Positions 1 through 5,894 of a stretch of 5,894 nt of DNA are shown in pieces. Origin of the DNA: Bacillota bacterium (GTDB lineage Bacteria; Bacillota; Clostridia; Christensenellales; Aristaeellaceae). Made by a program: the position numbers and the translations under genes. Numbering within the stretch: the stretch's first letter is position 1; each line of letters starts with the position of its first letter. The notes beneath the pieces are model-generated. The model was not told the origin of the DNA. It saw only the letters and a list, made by a program, of their open reading frames with translations, and ran no database searches. The stretch spans positions 1 to 5,894 of the forward strand of contig JAEVYX010000091.1 in NCBI GenBank assembly GCA_023392515.1, written 5' to 3'.

Positions 1-938
1 GGCTGGAAGGCTCCACCATCGACCTTGCCAACGACTTTGATCCGGTAGCCCTGGAGCTTGGCACCGTGGATGGCCAAATCTACGGCCTGCCGTGGAGCAT
101 GGAAGCCATGTGCCTGGTTTACAATAAGCAGATGTTCAAGGATGCCGGTCTTGACCCCGAAGCTCCCCCCACCACCTGGGCGGAAGTCATCGAATATGCC
201 CAGGCCCTCACCAAGGATTTGAATGGTGATGGCACCGTGGATCAGTACGGCTACGGCCTGGTTGGCAACCTGCAGGGCAACACCTGGTTCCGCTTCATCC
301 CGGAAATCTGGAGTGCTGGCGGCGAAGTTGCCAACGCAGACATGACCGAGAGCACCCTGAATTCCCCCGAAGCCATTGAGGCTGCCAAGTATTACACCGG
401 CCTTCTCACCGAATACCATGTTGCTCCCGAAGGCGCGGTCAACAACGGCGCTGCCGAGATCCGCACACTGTTCAACAACGGCAAGGTTGCCATGTATGTG
501 GACGGACAGGCTGCTGTAAAGAACATTCAGAAGGATGCCCCCAACATCGATGTGGGTGTTGCCCTGTGGCCCGGTAAAGACGGCCCTGTGAAGGCCGGCT
601 TGGGCGGATATTACATTGCCACCCCCAAAAATGCCGCCAACCCCGATGATGCCTGGGAATTCATTCAATACTTCCTCTCCAAGGAAGTGCAGGAATACTT
701 CCCCATTGCATTCCCGGCCAACCTGAAGGCGCGCGGCACCGACCGTTTCAGCGATCCCATTTCCCAAGTGTTTGCCCAGCAGATTCAGAACACCAAGAAC
801 TTCCAGCCCTTGAACGATACGCCCGCTGCCCAGGAAGTGATTATGAACACCGTGCAATCCATGCTGACAGGCGTCATGACGCCCGAAGATGCGATGAACG
901 ATGCCAAGCTTCAGATCGATGAAATTTTAGCCCAGTAA
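1..938 (+). CDS. Carbohydrate ABC transporter extracellular solute-binding protein (C-terminal part; 5' end outside window)
   Basis: This is the substrate-binding component of a family 1 (SBP_bac_1, MalE-like) sugar importer, acting outside the membrane. The reading frame is open from base 3, so the gene begins left of the window. About 311 residues are visible of a family usually 400-450 long; the signal peptide and lipobox are missing for that reason. The GTG at 66 is an internal Val in a conserved stretch (DGQIYGLPW), not a start. Family signs are DGQIYGLPW followed by LVYNKQMFKDAGLD, TTWAEVIEYAQAL, a GKVAMYVDG motif near the middle, and the C-terminal hinge region TPKNAANPDDAWEFIQYFLS. 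A DLNGDGTVD loop (216-242) resembles a calcium-binding loop. Asn and Lys codons are mostly AAC and AAG, more biased than in the genes downstream, which fits high expression. The permeases follow directly. Substrate cannot be told from sequence. Family confidence is high. Confidence 0.95.
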   Translation, partial: LEGSTIDLANDFDPVALELGTVDGQIYGLPWSMEAMCLVYNKQMFKDAGLDPEAPPTTWAEVIEYAQALTKDLNGDGTVDQYGYGLVGNLQGNTWFRFIPEIWSAGGEVANADMTESTLNSPEAIEAAKYYTGLLTEYHVAPEGAVNNGAAEIRTLFNNGKVAMYVDGQAAVKNIQKDAPNIDVGVALWPGKDGPVKAGLGGYYIATPKNAANPDDAWEFIQYFLSKEVQEYFPIAFPANLKARGTDRFSDPISQVFAQQIQNTKNFQPLNDTPAAQEVIMNTVQSMLTGVMTPEDAMNDAKLQIDEILAQ

Positions 939-948
939 TCGCATGACA

Positions 949-981
949 GCTCCGGCATGGCATGGATTGTCATGCCGGAGC
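949..981 (+). terminator. Intercistronic stem-loop after the binding-protein gene (leaky terminator or mRNA-stabilising hairpin)
   Basis: Eleven bases, GCTCCGGCATG (949-959), pair perfectly with CATGCCGGAGC (971-981). The stem can extend inward by one G-T wobble and two pairs, giving about 14 pairs around a 5-nt loop (963-967). It starts 10 nt after the stop codon of the binding-protein gene. The following tract, CCTTCTTAT, is only partly T-rich, so termination is probably incomplete. In sugar importer operons such hairpins after the binding-protein gene are known to raise binding-protein mRNA relative to permease mRNA (malE-malF is the classical case). That role here is inferred. Confidence 0.75.
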
Positions 982-1013
982 CTTCTTATAAAACTTCACA
1001 GAGAATACACCTT

Positions 1014-1018
1014 GGAGG
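1014..1018 (+). promoter_or_regulatory. Ribosome binding site that sets the GTG start of permease 1
   Basis: GGAGG lies 8 nt before the GTG at 1027. The same frame is open back to an ATG at 943, but that ATG has no Shine-Dalgarno sequence and its extra 28 codons would run through the stem-loop at 949-981. The GTG at 1027 is therefore the likely start. Confidence 0.85.
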
Positions 1019-1026
1019 GAAGAAAC

Positions 1027-1902
1027 GTGAAAAAGCTTGCCCTTAAAAGCAATCGCGATTATCCAATCCTATACTTGCTCCCCGCCTTTGCGGTGCTGAT
1101 ATTGCTGGTCGGGGCGCCCTTGGTGGATAATCTGATGAAAAGCTTCAGCGCAAACGGGGTATTTCCCACTGTCAAAAACTATGAAAAGCTGTTTAAGGAC
1201 CGCTATTTTGTTTCCGACCTGAAAAACACTTTTGTCTGGCTGGGGTACACGGTAACCTTTGAAATGATTTTCGGCCTTTTAATCGCGGTGCTGCTGAATA
1301 TGAAAATCCGTTTTCAGAAGCTGTTTCGCACAGTGTTCATCGTTCCCTGGGTCATCCCATCGGTGGTAGTGTGCATTATCTGGAAATGGATCTACAATGC
1401 GGATTACGGCATTTTGAACCATTTCCTGCTCTCCCTTGGCATCATTGATAAATATCAGCTTTGGGTTTCAGACCCCAAGCAGGTACTGGCCTGCATTGCC
1501 GTGGTGTATGTCTGGAAGATTGCGCCGTTTGTAATGATTATGTATCTGAGCGGGCTGCAGTCCATCTCACAGGATATTTATGAGGCTGCGCGCATCGATG
1601 GCGCGAACTGGTTTACCCAGGTGTTTAAGATCACCATACCGCTGCTCTTCCCGGTTATGCGGTCGGTTCTGTTGGTATCCATGATCTGGTCACTCAACTC
1701 GTTTGTGTATGTGTATGCCATCTCCCGAGGCGGACCCGCGAGGGTATCGGAGCTGGTACAGATCTTCATTTACAAAACGGGTATTGAGCAATATAAGTTT
1801 GAGTATTCGGCAACGGCAGCCAATGTGTTTTTCCTGATTGTAATGGCCATTGCCTTTGTGTATATCGTACTGACTGAGAAAAAAGAAGAAAGCATGACGT
1901 GA
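1027..1902 (+). CDS. Carbohydrate ABC transporter permease, MalF/UgpA type
   Basis: This is one of two inner-membrane channel subunits of a type I sugar importer (BPD_transp_1 family). From the GTG at 1027 it is 291 residues, normal for the family. About six membrane segments are visible: roughly residues 14-36, 68-91, 101-123, 152-175, 206-232 and 262-282. The EAA loop that contacts the ATPase is clear at 184-207 (IYEAARIDGANWF, then ITIPLL), with Glu186, Ala187-188, Asp191, Gly192 and Pro205. A SRGGP motif follows segment 5, as is usual in MalF-like subunits. A GGAGG ribosome binding site precedes the start, and the second permease follows after 13 nt. The ATPase partner is not in the window. 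Substrate is unknown; symbols such as ugpA or lacF would be guesses. Confidence 0.95.
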   Translation: MKKLALKSNRDYPILYLLPAFAVLILLVGAPLVDNLMKSFSANGVFPTVKNYEKLFKDRYFVSDLKNTFVWLGYTVTFEMIFGLLIAVLLNMKIRFQKLFRTVFIVPWVIPSVVVCIIWKWIYNADYGILNHFLLSLGIIDKYQLWVSDPKQVLACIAVVYVWKIAPFVMIMYLSGLQSISQDIYEAARIDGANWFTQVFKITIPLLFPVMRSVLLVSMIWSLNSFVYVYAISRGGPARVSELVQIFIYKTGIEQYKFEYSATAANVFFLIVMAIAFVYIVLTEKKEESMT

Positions 1903-1915
1903 GAGGAGGAAGAAT

Positions 1916-2740
1916 ATGCGACACATCGGGAAAGCTGCCAAATACGTGGTTTTATGCCTGCTTGGCATCATCGTAGCCTTTCCCTTTTTCTGGATGGTAT
2001 CCTGCGCGCTGCGCAGGCCGAATGAGCTTTTGACCTCCCCACCGCAGCTACTTCCCAGCCAGGCCATACCGGACAACTTCCGTCATGTTTTAATGGAAAC
2101 CGATATTCCCCAATATTTTATGAACACGGTGTTTGTAGCAGGGCTGGCGACAATCCTGTGCATCATCATTGCGCTGCCTGCCGGATACTCTTTCGCCAGG
2201 CATAAATACCGGGGCAAAAACGTGGTGATGGTGCTTATTCTGCTATGCAACATGATCCCGCAAGCCTCTACGCTGGTACCGCTGTACCGTGGGCTTAACA
2301 GCCTGAACCTGATCGACAAAAAGTATGCAATTTCCTTTACCCACCTCTTGTGCATGCTGCCCTTCTCCATTATGATGATCCGCGGCTTTATCAGAACCTT
2401 GCCAAAGACTTTGGAGGAGGCGGCCCTGATTGACGGCTGCAACAAAGTGGGCACCATGGTGCGTATCATTCTCCCCGTGGCCGCGCCTGGGATTTTCGCC
2501 ACCGCAATGTATGCGTTTATGATCTCCTGGGAGGAATTTTTATACGCGATGACATTCTCCACGGGCAAGGCGGCGCGCACGATTTCGGTAGGCCTGGAAA
2601 TGTTCTCCTCAGAGTTCAAGGTAGACTGGTCGTCCATACTGGCTTCGGCGGTACTGATGACGCTGCCGATTCTGCTGCTGTTCTTTTTGATACAGGATGT
2701 GTTTATTGCCAGTGCCGTAGGCGGCGCAATTAAAGAATAA
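1916..2740 (+). CDS. Carbohydrate ABC transporter permease, MalG/UgpE type
   Basis: This is the second channel subunit of the importer, 274 residues, pairing with the permease encoded upstream. AGGAGG at 1904-1909 sits 6 nt before the ATG. Six membrane segments are visible near residues 8-30, 69-92, 103-125, 137-156, 188-208 and 243-263. The EAA loop is at 166-192 (LEEAALIDGCNK, then IILPVAAPG), with Glu168, Ala169-170, Asp173, Gly174 and Pro187. The N-terminal PNELLTSPPQLLP stretch and the C-terminal GGAIKE ending are typical of MalG-like subunits. The gene lies 13 nt after permease 1 and 24 nt before the first dehydrogenase, so the transporter and enzymes are probably on one message. No truncation or frameshift is seen. 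Substrate is unknown. Confidence 0.95.
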   Translation: MRHIGKAAKYVVLCLLGIIVAFPFFWMVSCALRRPNELLTSPPQLLPSQAIPDNFRHVLMETDIPQYFMNTVFVAGLATILCIIIALPAGYSFARHKYRGKNVVMVLILLCNMIPQASTLVPLYRGLNSLNLIDKKYAISFTHLLCMLPFSIMMIRGFIRTLPKTLEEAALIDGCNKVGTMVRIILPVAAPGIFATAMYAFMISWEEFLYAMTFSTGKAARTISVGLEMFSSEFKVDWSSILASAVLMTLPILLLFFLIQDVFIASAVGGAIKE

Positions 2741-2764
2741 GCTTATCGAAAGGATAGATGAAAT

Positions 2765-3721
2765 ATGAACGAAAAGATTCGCTGGGGCGTGCTGGGATAT
2801 GCGGGAATCGCATACAAGCATGTCATTTCCGCCATGGTGGAGGCCAAAAACGCCGTGCCCTACGCCATCGCTTCCCGCAGCAAGGAAAAGTTGATGGATG
2901 CGAAAGAAAAATTCGGTTTTCAAAAGACGTATGAAGATTACGCTTCCCTTTTACAGGACCCGGATGTGGATGCGGTATATATCCCCCTGCCCAATGCTCT
3001 GCATAAGGAATGGACCATCAAGGCCGCCCGTGCCGGCAAACATGTGCTGTGTGAAAAGCCCCTGGCGCTGACCGAGGCGGACTGCCTGGAAATGATCGCC
3101 GTCTGCAAGGAATGCGGCGTAAAGCTGATGGAAGCCTTCATGTACCGCCTGACCACCCGCACAAAAAAGCTGAAGGAGCTGCTGGATTCAGGCGTGATCG
3201 GGGAAGTGATGCATATCAATTCCACCCAGCGGTTTCTGCTCAAGGATAACGGCAACGTCCGTGTCAGCGAAGCTTTAGGGGGCGGAAGCTTGCGGGATGT
3301 GGGTTGCTACCCCATTAACATCATCGGCATGATCATTAAGGATGAGCCGGTCTCCTTCTGCGCACAGAAGGTAATGTTTCAAGGCGTAGACAAGGCCTTG
3401 AGCGCCGTGCTCAAGTACAAGAGCGGGGCCATCTGCACAGCCAGCTCCGGGTTTGATGCCTGTTCTACCCTGCTGACTGAAATCAACGGCACCCAAGGCA
3501 CCATTATTATGCGGGATTCGTTCATTGACACCGATGTTCCCATTCTGCTAATCAAGGATGGTGTAACAACAGAGGTTCCTATTCAAGCCTGCAAACGCTA
3601 TGTGCTGGAAGTAGAGGAATTCTCCGACGCGGTGCTTTGTGACCGGGAACCCGCCCTTGATTTGAACGAAGTGGTGCGCAACAACCGCCTGATTGAAAAA
3701 ATACTGGAGGTTGCGCAATGA
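2765..3721 (+). CDS. Gfo/Idh/MocA family oxidoreductase (xylose dehydrogenase/dihydrodiol dehydrogenase-like), first of a tandem pair
   Basis: This is a cytoplasmic NAD(P)-dependent dehydrogenase of 318 residues that probably acts on a sugar or polyol. The N-terminal Rossmann fold opens with WGVLGYAGIA (residues 7-16). The second strand ends in ASRS (36-39) with no acidic residue, which favours NADP(H). The family EKP motif is at 97-99 with catalytic Lys98. EAFMYR (123-128) and GGGSLRDVGCYP (172-183, with Asp178 and Tyr182) place it with xylose dehydrogenases and dimeric dihydrodiol dehydrogenases rather than inositol dehydrogenases. After EAFMYR the usual HP residues are replaced by LTTRT, so the substrate pocket may differ. 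An AAAGGA ribosome binding site (2749-2754) precedes the ATG by 10 nt. The gene overlaps the next by 4 nt (ATGA). Family is secure; substrate and reaction direction are not known. Confidence 0.93.
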   Translation: MNEKIRWGVLGYAGIAYKHVISAMVEAKNAVPYAIASRSKEKLMDAKEKFGFQKTYEDYASLLQDPDVDAVYIPLPNALHKEWTIKAARAGKHVLCEKPLALTEADCLEMIAVCKECGVKLMEAFMYRLTTRTKKLKELLDSGVIGEVMHINSTQRFLLKDNGNVRVSEALGGGSLRDVGCYPINIIGMIIKDEPVSFCAQKVMFQGVDKALSAVLKYKSGAICTASSGFDACSTLLTEINGTQGTIIMRDSFIDTDVPILLIKDGVTTEVPIQACKRYVLEVEEFSDAVLCDREPALDLNEVVRNNRLIEKILEVAQ

Positions 3722-4674
3722 CCCTTAGATTTGGTATCATAGGCGCGGGGAATATTGCGGCTAAATTCTGCTCAGCATCAAGGCTTGCGAAGGACGTGGA
3801 AGTAGTTGCCGCAGCCAGCAAAAGCATCGCTCGGGCGGAGCAGTTTGCCGCCGAAAACAACGTACCGGCCGCCTATGGGGATTATTGCGAAATGCTGGAA
3901 AAGGCGGATATGGACGCTGTTTACGTGGCGACAACCGGCAATTTCCACTTCGAGAATATCATGCTGTGCCTTGAACACCATAAGCATGTGCTGTGCGAAA
4001 AAGCCATGGTGATGACCACAGCCGAGGCAGAGGCCGTTTTTGCAAAGGCAAGAGAAAACAATTGCTTTGTGATGGAGGCCATGTGGTCATGCTTTGTACC
4101 GTCGGTACAAAAGGCGCGCCAATGGATTGCCCAAGGACTGATCGGTCCGGTACAGATTGCCACTTATACAGGCGGCATCAATGCGCCGGCTGAGCACCGG
4201 ATCTATGACAAATCCCTGGGCGGCGGGGCGCTGTACGACCTTATGGTGTATCCCATCGAAATCGTGTCCTACATTGTCAATCATCCTTTGAAAAATTTGC
4301 AAAGTCACCTTCGCTTTGGCGAAACCGGTGTGGATGAGATGAACAGCCTGATTCTCCACTTTGAAACCTGTGACGCCATGCTTGCATGCTCGACGCATGC
4401 GCGCATCCCCTCCCCCGCAGCATTTTACGGCCCGAAGGGATATATCTTGCTGCACAAAGCACACATGGCATCCTATTGTGAACGCTACGACGGGCAATTT
4501 CAATTGGCGGAACGCTTTGATTACCCAATTGAAAACGGGTTCGAGTTTGAAATCGCTCATGTACGCGACTGTATTCTCCAGGGTAGGCTGGAAAGTGAAA
4601 TCATGCCCTGGTCATCCACGCTGCAATGTGTGAACATATTTGAAAGGTGTTTTGAAAATGCCCATTGCGAATGA
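3718..4674 (+). CDS. Gfo/Idh/MocA family oxidoreductase (dihydrodiol dehydrogenase-like), second of a tandem pair
   Basis: This is a second NAD(P)-dependent cytoplasmic dehydrogenase, also 318 residues but clearly divergent from its neighbour. The Rossmann motif GIIGAGNIA is at 6-14, and strand 2 ends in ASKS (33-36), again lacking an acidic residue and fitting NADP(H). EAMW (120-123) and GGGALYDLMVYPIEI (168-182, with Asp174 and Tyr178) mark the dimeric dihydrodiol dehydrogenase group. Three conserved spots are altered: EKP is EKA (94-96, Lys95 kept), the Arg expected shortly after EAMW appears to be Cys125, and the usual Gly in the DLG-x-Y motif is Met176. The catalytic Lys, Asp and Tyr remain, so activity is plausible. 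The ATG overlaps the previous stop (ATGA), with GGAGG at 3706-3710, so translation is probably coupled. The 3' end overlaps the UPF0303 gene by 17 nt. Substrate is unknown. Confidence 0.92.
   Translation: MTLRFGIIGAGNIAAKFCSASRLAKDVEVVAAASKSIARAEQFAAENNVPAAYGDYCEMLEKADMDAVYVATTGNFHFENIMLCLEHHKHVLCEKAMVMTTAEAEAVFAKARENNCFVMEAMWSCFVPSVQKARQWIAQGLIGPVQIATYTGGINAPAEHRIYDKSLGGGALYDLMVYPIEIVSYIVNHPLKNLQSHLRFGETGVDEMNSLILHFETCDAMLACSTHARIPSPAAFYGPKGYILLHKAHMASYCERYDGQFQLAERFDYPIENGFEFEIAHVRDCILQGRLESEIMPWSSTLQCVNIFERCFENAHCE
4646..4649 (+). promoter_or_regulatory. Ribosome binding site that sets the ATG start of the UPF0303 gene
   Basis: GGTG, within GAAAGGTG (4642-4649), lies 8 nt before the ATG at 4658 and inside the end of the preceding gene. 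An in-frame TTG at 4640 would add six residues but has no ribosome binding site at a suitable distance, so the ATG is preferred. Confidence 0.65.
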
Positions 4675-5158
4675 AGCCATCCAAGCCTTGATCAACAAAA
4701 CAGCACAACAGGAAAAGGACCTGGTTTTTAAATCCTTTGATATGGCGGATGCCTGGGAAATCGGACAGATGATACGCAAGCGCATTCTGGCATACGGCGG
4801 TGATGCGGCGATAGACATTACGGTGAACGGTCTGCAGCTTTTCCATTGTGTGGCTGGCCACCCCGTCCCCCATAACACCACCTGGATTGGACGCAAGCGG
4901 AACATCGTACTGGAATATTGGGAAAGCTCCTACCGTGTAACGCAGGAGCTGCTGCTCTCAGGCAAAACCCTGGAGGAGCGCGGGCTTTCCACAAAAGATT
5001 ATGCGCTTTCCGGCGGTGGCTTTCCCATTCGCGTTGAGAATTTAGGGGTCGTCGGAACCGTTGTGGTATCCGGCCTTCCGCAAACCCACGATCATCAATT
5101 CATTGTGGATGCTATTGCGGAGTTTTTAGGCGTTAAGACAGTTTCCATATTGGAATGA
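4658..5158 (+). CDS. UPF0303 / HbpS-like (haem-degrading domain annotation) family protein
   Basis: This is a small cytoplasmic protein of 166 residues from the ATG at 4658, normal length for UPF0303. It has no signal peptide or membrane segment. Matching features are a central NGLQLFHCVAGHP segment (57-69), TTWIGRKRN (74-82, with Trp76, Arg79, Lys80), WESSYR (88-93), and the C-terminal glycine-rich GGGFPIRVENLGVVGTVVVSG (119-139), followed by His144 and His146 and the DAIAEFLG helix. The last block is shared by HbpS, GlcG and the PduO C-terminal domain. Databases often label the family haem-degrading because of HbpS, but that is weak evidence here. The gene begins inside the second dehydrogenase gene (17-nt overlap) and ends the operon, which suggests a role in the same sugar pathway. 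Its biochemical function is not established. Family assignment is fairly sure; function is open. Confidence 0.85.
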   Translation: MPIANEAIQALINKTAQQEKDLVFKSFDMADAWEIGQMIRKRILAYGGDAAIDITVNGLQLFHCVAGHPVPHNTTWIGRKRNIVLEYWESSYRVTQELLLSGKTLEERGLSTKDYALSGGGFPIRVENLGVVGTVVVSGLPQTHDHQFIVDAIAEFLGVKTVSILE

Positions 5159-5186
5159 ACATTTTTAATACTTTGTGAACATAGCC

Positions 5187-5221
5187 GGGGCGGCACCTTT
5201 TTCAGGCGCCGCCCCATTTTT
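5187..5221 (+). terminator. Rho-independent terminator of the sugar operon
   Basis: GGGGCGGC (5187-5194) pairs with GCCGCCCC (5208-5215). After one A-C mismatch, three more pairs close a short loop (5199-5203). A run of five T (5217-5221) follows one A after the stem. It starts 28 nt after the UPF0303 stop. The stop codon of the convergent MFS gene overlaps the T run. In the opposite direction no T-run follows the stem, so strong bidirectional function is not indicated. Confidence 0.9.
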
Positions 5222-5894
5222 ATGCATCCAAGGTTTTATAGGCCTTGTTCTTTAGGCTCAGGAAGCTGGAAACAGCGCCCATTATGCCGGTCAGCAAAAA
5301 CATTAGTGCGATTCCCGCACCATCGCCTGTCCCTACCAGCAGAGAAAGTGCCCGGCTGAACGGGGAAGATCCTGCCATAAATGGTTCAAAGACGTTGTCT
5401 GCAAGGTAGCCGCCCAGAAAAAGGCCTAACGGAATGGTACAGAATTGAATGGTATCCCGGGTTGCAAACACCCGGCCCTGGAGCGGCATGGGAACCTTTG
5501 TCCGCATGATGGTAGTAAGGTTCGCGCTCAAAAATGGAAGCGGCAGATTGCCAAAAAACGCTGCCAACACCCAAATGATGGTATTCCGGCTTACCGCCCA
5601 TAGGATATTGCAAATCAGAAACGACACGCCGCAGGAAAGAAACACAACCTTGGCCTTCCGTTTTGGAGGCTTTAATGCTGTGACAAGGATACTGCCCGTA
5701 AGCGTACCGAAACCGATACAGGAGGATACCAGCCCCAGCGTCGCCTGATTGTCTCCAGTCCGGGCCAGGATCATCGCAGGCAAAATACCAAATCCCGTCA
5801 TATATGCGATGAGATTGATGAACGAAAAGAAAAGAATAAGCTGAAAAACCGGTTTGTGCGCGCGCAAAAAGCCCAGCCCTTCCAGGCAGCTTTT
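5220..5894 (-). CDS. MFS transporter, C-terminal half (5' end outside window)
   Basis: This is an integral membrane transporter of the major facilitator superfamily, of the Bmr/MFS_3-like type frequent in Bacillota. The frame is open to the right edge, so 224 residues of a protein usually near 410-430 are visible. The TTG at 5867 is internal, not a start: the codons before it read into an EGLGFLRAHKP stretch, which is the family's usual link between membrane segments 6 and 7. About six segments follow, near residues 16-42, 52-72, 82-101, 104-125, 150-163 and 192-212. Landmarks are ILARTGDNQATLG, the LQGRVFATRDTIQF block (138-151) and DNVFEPFMA (166-174). The last is characteristic of a subgroup of Clostridia/Bacillus transporters usually annotated as drug exporters. 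It is convergent with the sugar operon and separated by its terminator, so it is probably an independent unit. Substrate is unknown. Confidence 0.92.
   Translation of the reverse strand, partial: KSCLEGLGFLRAHKPVFQLILFFSFINLIAYMTGFGILPAMILARTGDNQATLGLVSSCIGFGTLTGSILVTALKPPKRKAKVVFLSCGVSFLICNILWAVSRNTIIWVLAAFFGNLPLPFLSANLTTIMRTKVPMPLQGRVFATRDTIQFCTIPLGLFLGGYLADNVFEPFMAGSSPFSRALSLLVGTGDGAGIALMFLLTGIMGAVSSFLSLKNKAYKTLDA

Noticed and set aside
967..994. Possible internal promoter (TTGTCA at 967, TATAAA at 987)
   Set aside because: The gap between the two boxes is only 14 nt, too short for a normal housekeeping promoter, and TTGTCA is part of the hairpin.
943..1026. Upstream ATG start for permease 1 adding 28 residues
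   Set aside because: There is no ribosome binding site before 943, the extra residues are unlike permease N-termini, and the stretch contains the stem-loop. The GTG at 1027 with GGAGG is better.
1690..2076. Minus-strand open frame of 128 codons spanning the junction of the two permeases
   Set aside because: Its translation is low-complexity in places (runs of Phe) and the frame sits opposite two solid genes, so it is a chance frame.
2083..2637. Minus-strand open frame of 184 codons within permease 2
   Set aside because: It lies fully opposite a well-supported permease gene and its translation shows no recognisable domain. It is a shadow of the sense gene.
2744..2756. Small inverted repeat TATC/GATA around the ribosome binding site of the first dehydrogenase
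   Set aside because: It has only four AT-rich pairs and is expected by chance; too weak to regulate translation.
4381..4408. Clustered GCATGC-like palindromes (GCATGC repeated) in the second dehydrogenase gene
   Set aside because: They encode an ordinary protein segment (MLACSTHARI) in a conserved frame. No regular spacing or repeat unit is seen.
4087..4560. Minus-strand open frame of 157 codons within the second dehydrogenase
   Set aside because: It is fully antisense to a gene with clear family motifs and shows no domain of its own.
5865..5867. TTG as a start codon for the minus-strand MFS gene
   Set aside because: The frame stays open to the window edge and the preceding codons match the usual MFS inter-domain link, so the gene simply runs off the window.

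Overview
The window looks like chromosomal DNA from a low-to-mid-GC Gram-positive bacterium, most likely a Clostridia-type (Bacillota) anaerobe. The grounds are strong AGGAGG-type Shine-Dalgarno sequences, a GTG start, a tightly packed carbohydrate ABC transporter operon of the solute-binding protein/MalF/MalG type, and protein families common in gut Clostridia. This is inferred from style and protein families; no marker gene is present, so species cannot be named.

Layout. Positions 1-5158 carry one plus-strand operon whose 5' end lies outside the window. It holds the C-terminal part of a sugar-binding lipoprotein-type solute-binding protein (to 938), an intercistronic stem-loop (949-981), two membrane permeases (1027-1902 and 1916-2740), two tandem Gfo/Idh/MocA oxidoreductases (2765-3721 and 3718-4674), and a small UPF0303/HbpS-like protein (4658-5158). 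Gene spacing falls from 13-24 nt to a 4-nt ATGA overlap and then a 17-nt overlap, so the last three genes look translationally linked. A rho-independent terminator at 5187-5221 closes the operon. A convergent minus-strand MFS transporter gene (5220-5894) follows and runs off the right edge.

How it may work. The binding protein would capture a sugar or sugar derivative outside the cell and the two permeases would import it. No ATPase gene lies between or after them, so the importer probably uses a shared MsmK/UgpC-type ATPase encoded elsewhere, or one upstream of the window. The two dehydrogenases belong to the dihydrodiol dehydrogenase/xylose dehydrogenase side of the Gfo/Idh/MocA family. They would oxidise and/or reduce the imported sugar, possibly as a coupled pair passing through a keto-sugar. 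The UPF0303 protein is the least understood member; its placement ties it to sugar oxidation more than to haem.

The part most worth a second look is the module of two Gfo/Idh/MocA genes plus UPF0303 with overlapping ends. The rest is a conventional importer operon. I saw no mobile element, CRISPR array, RNA gene or large repeat.
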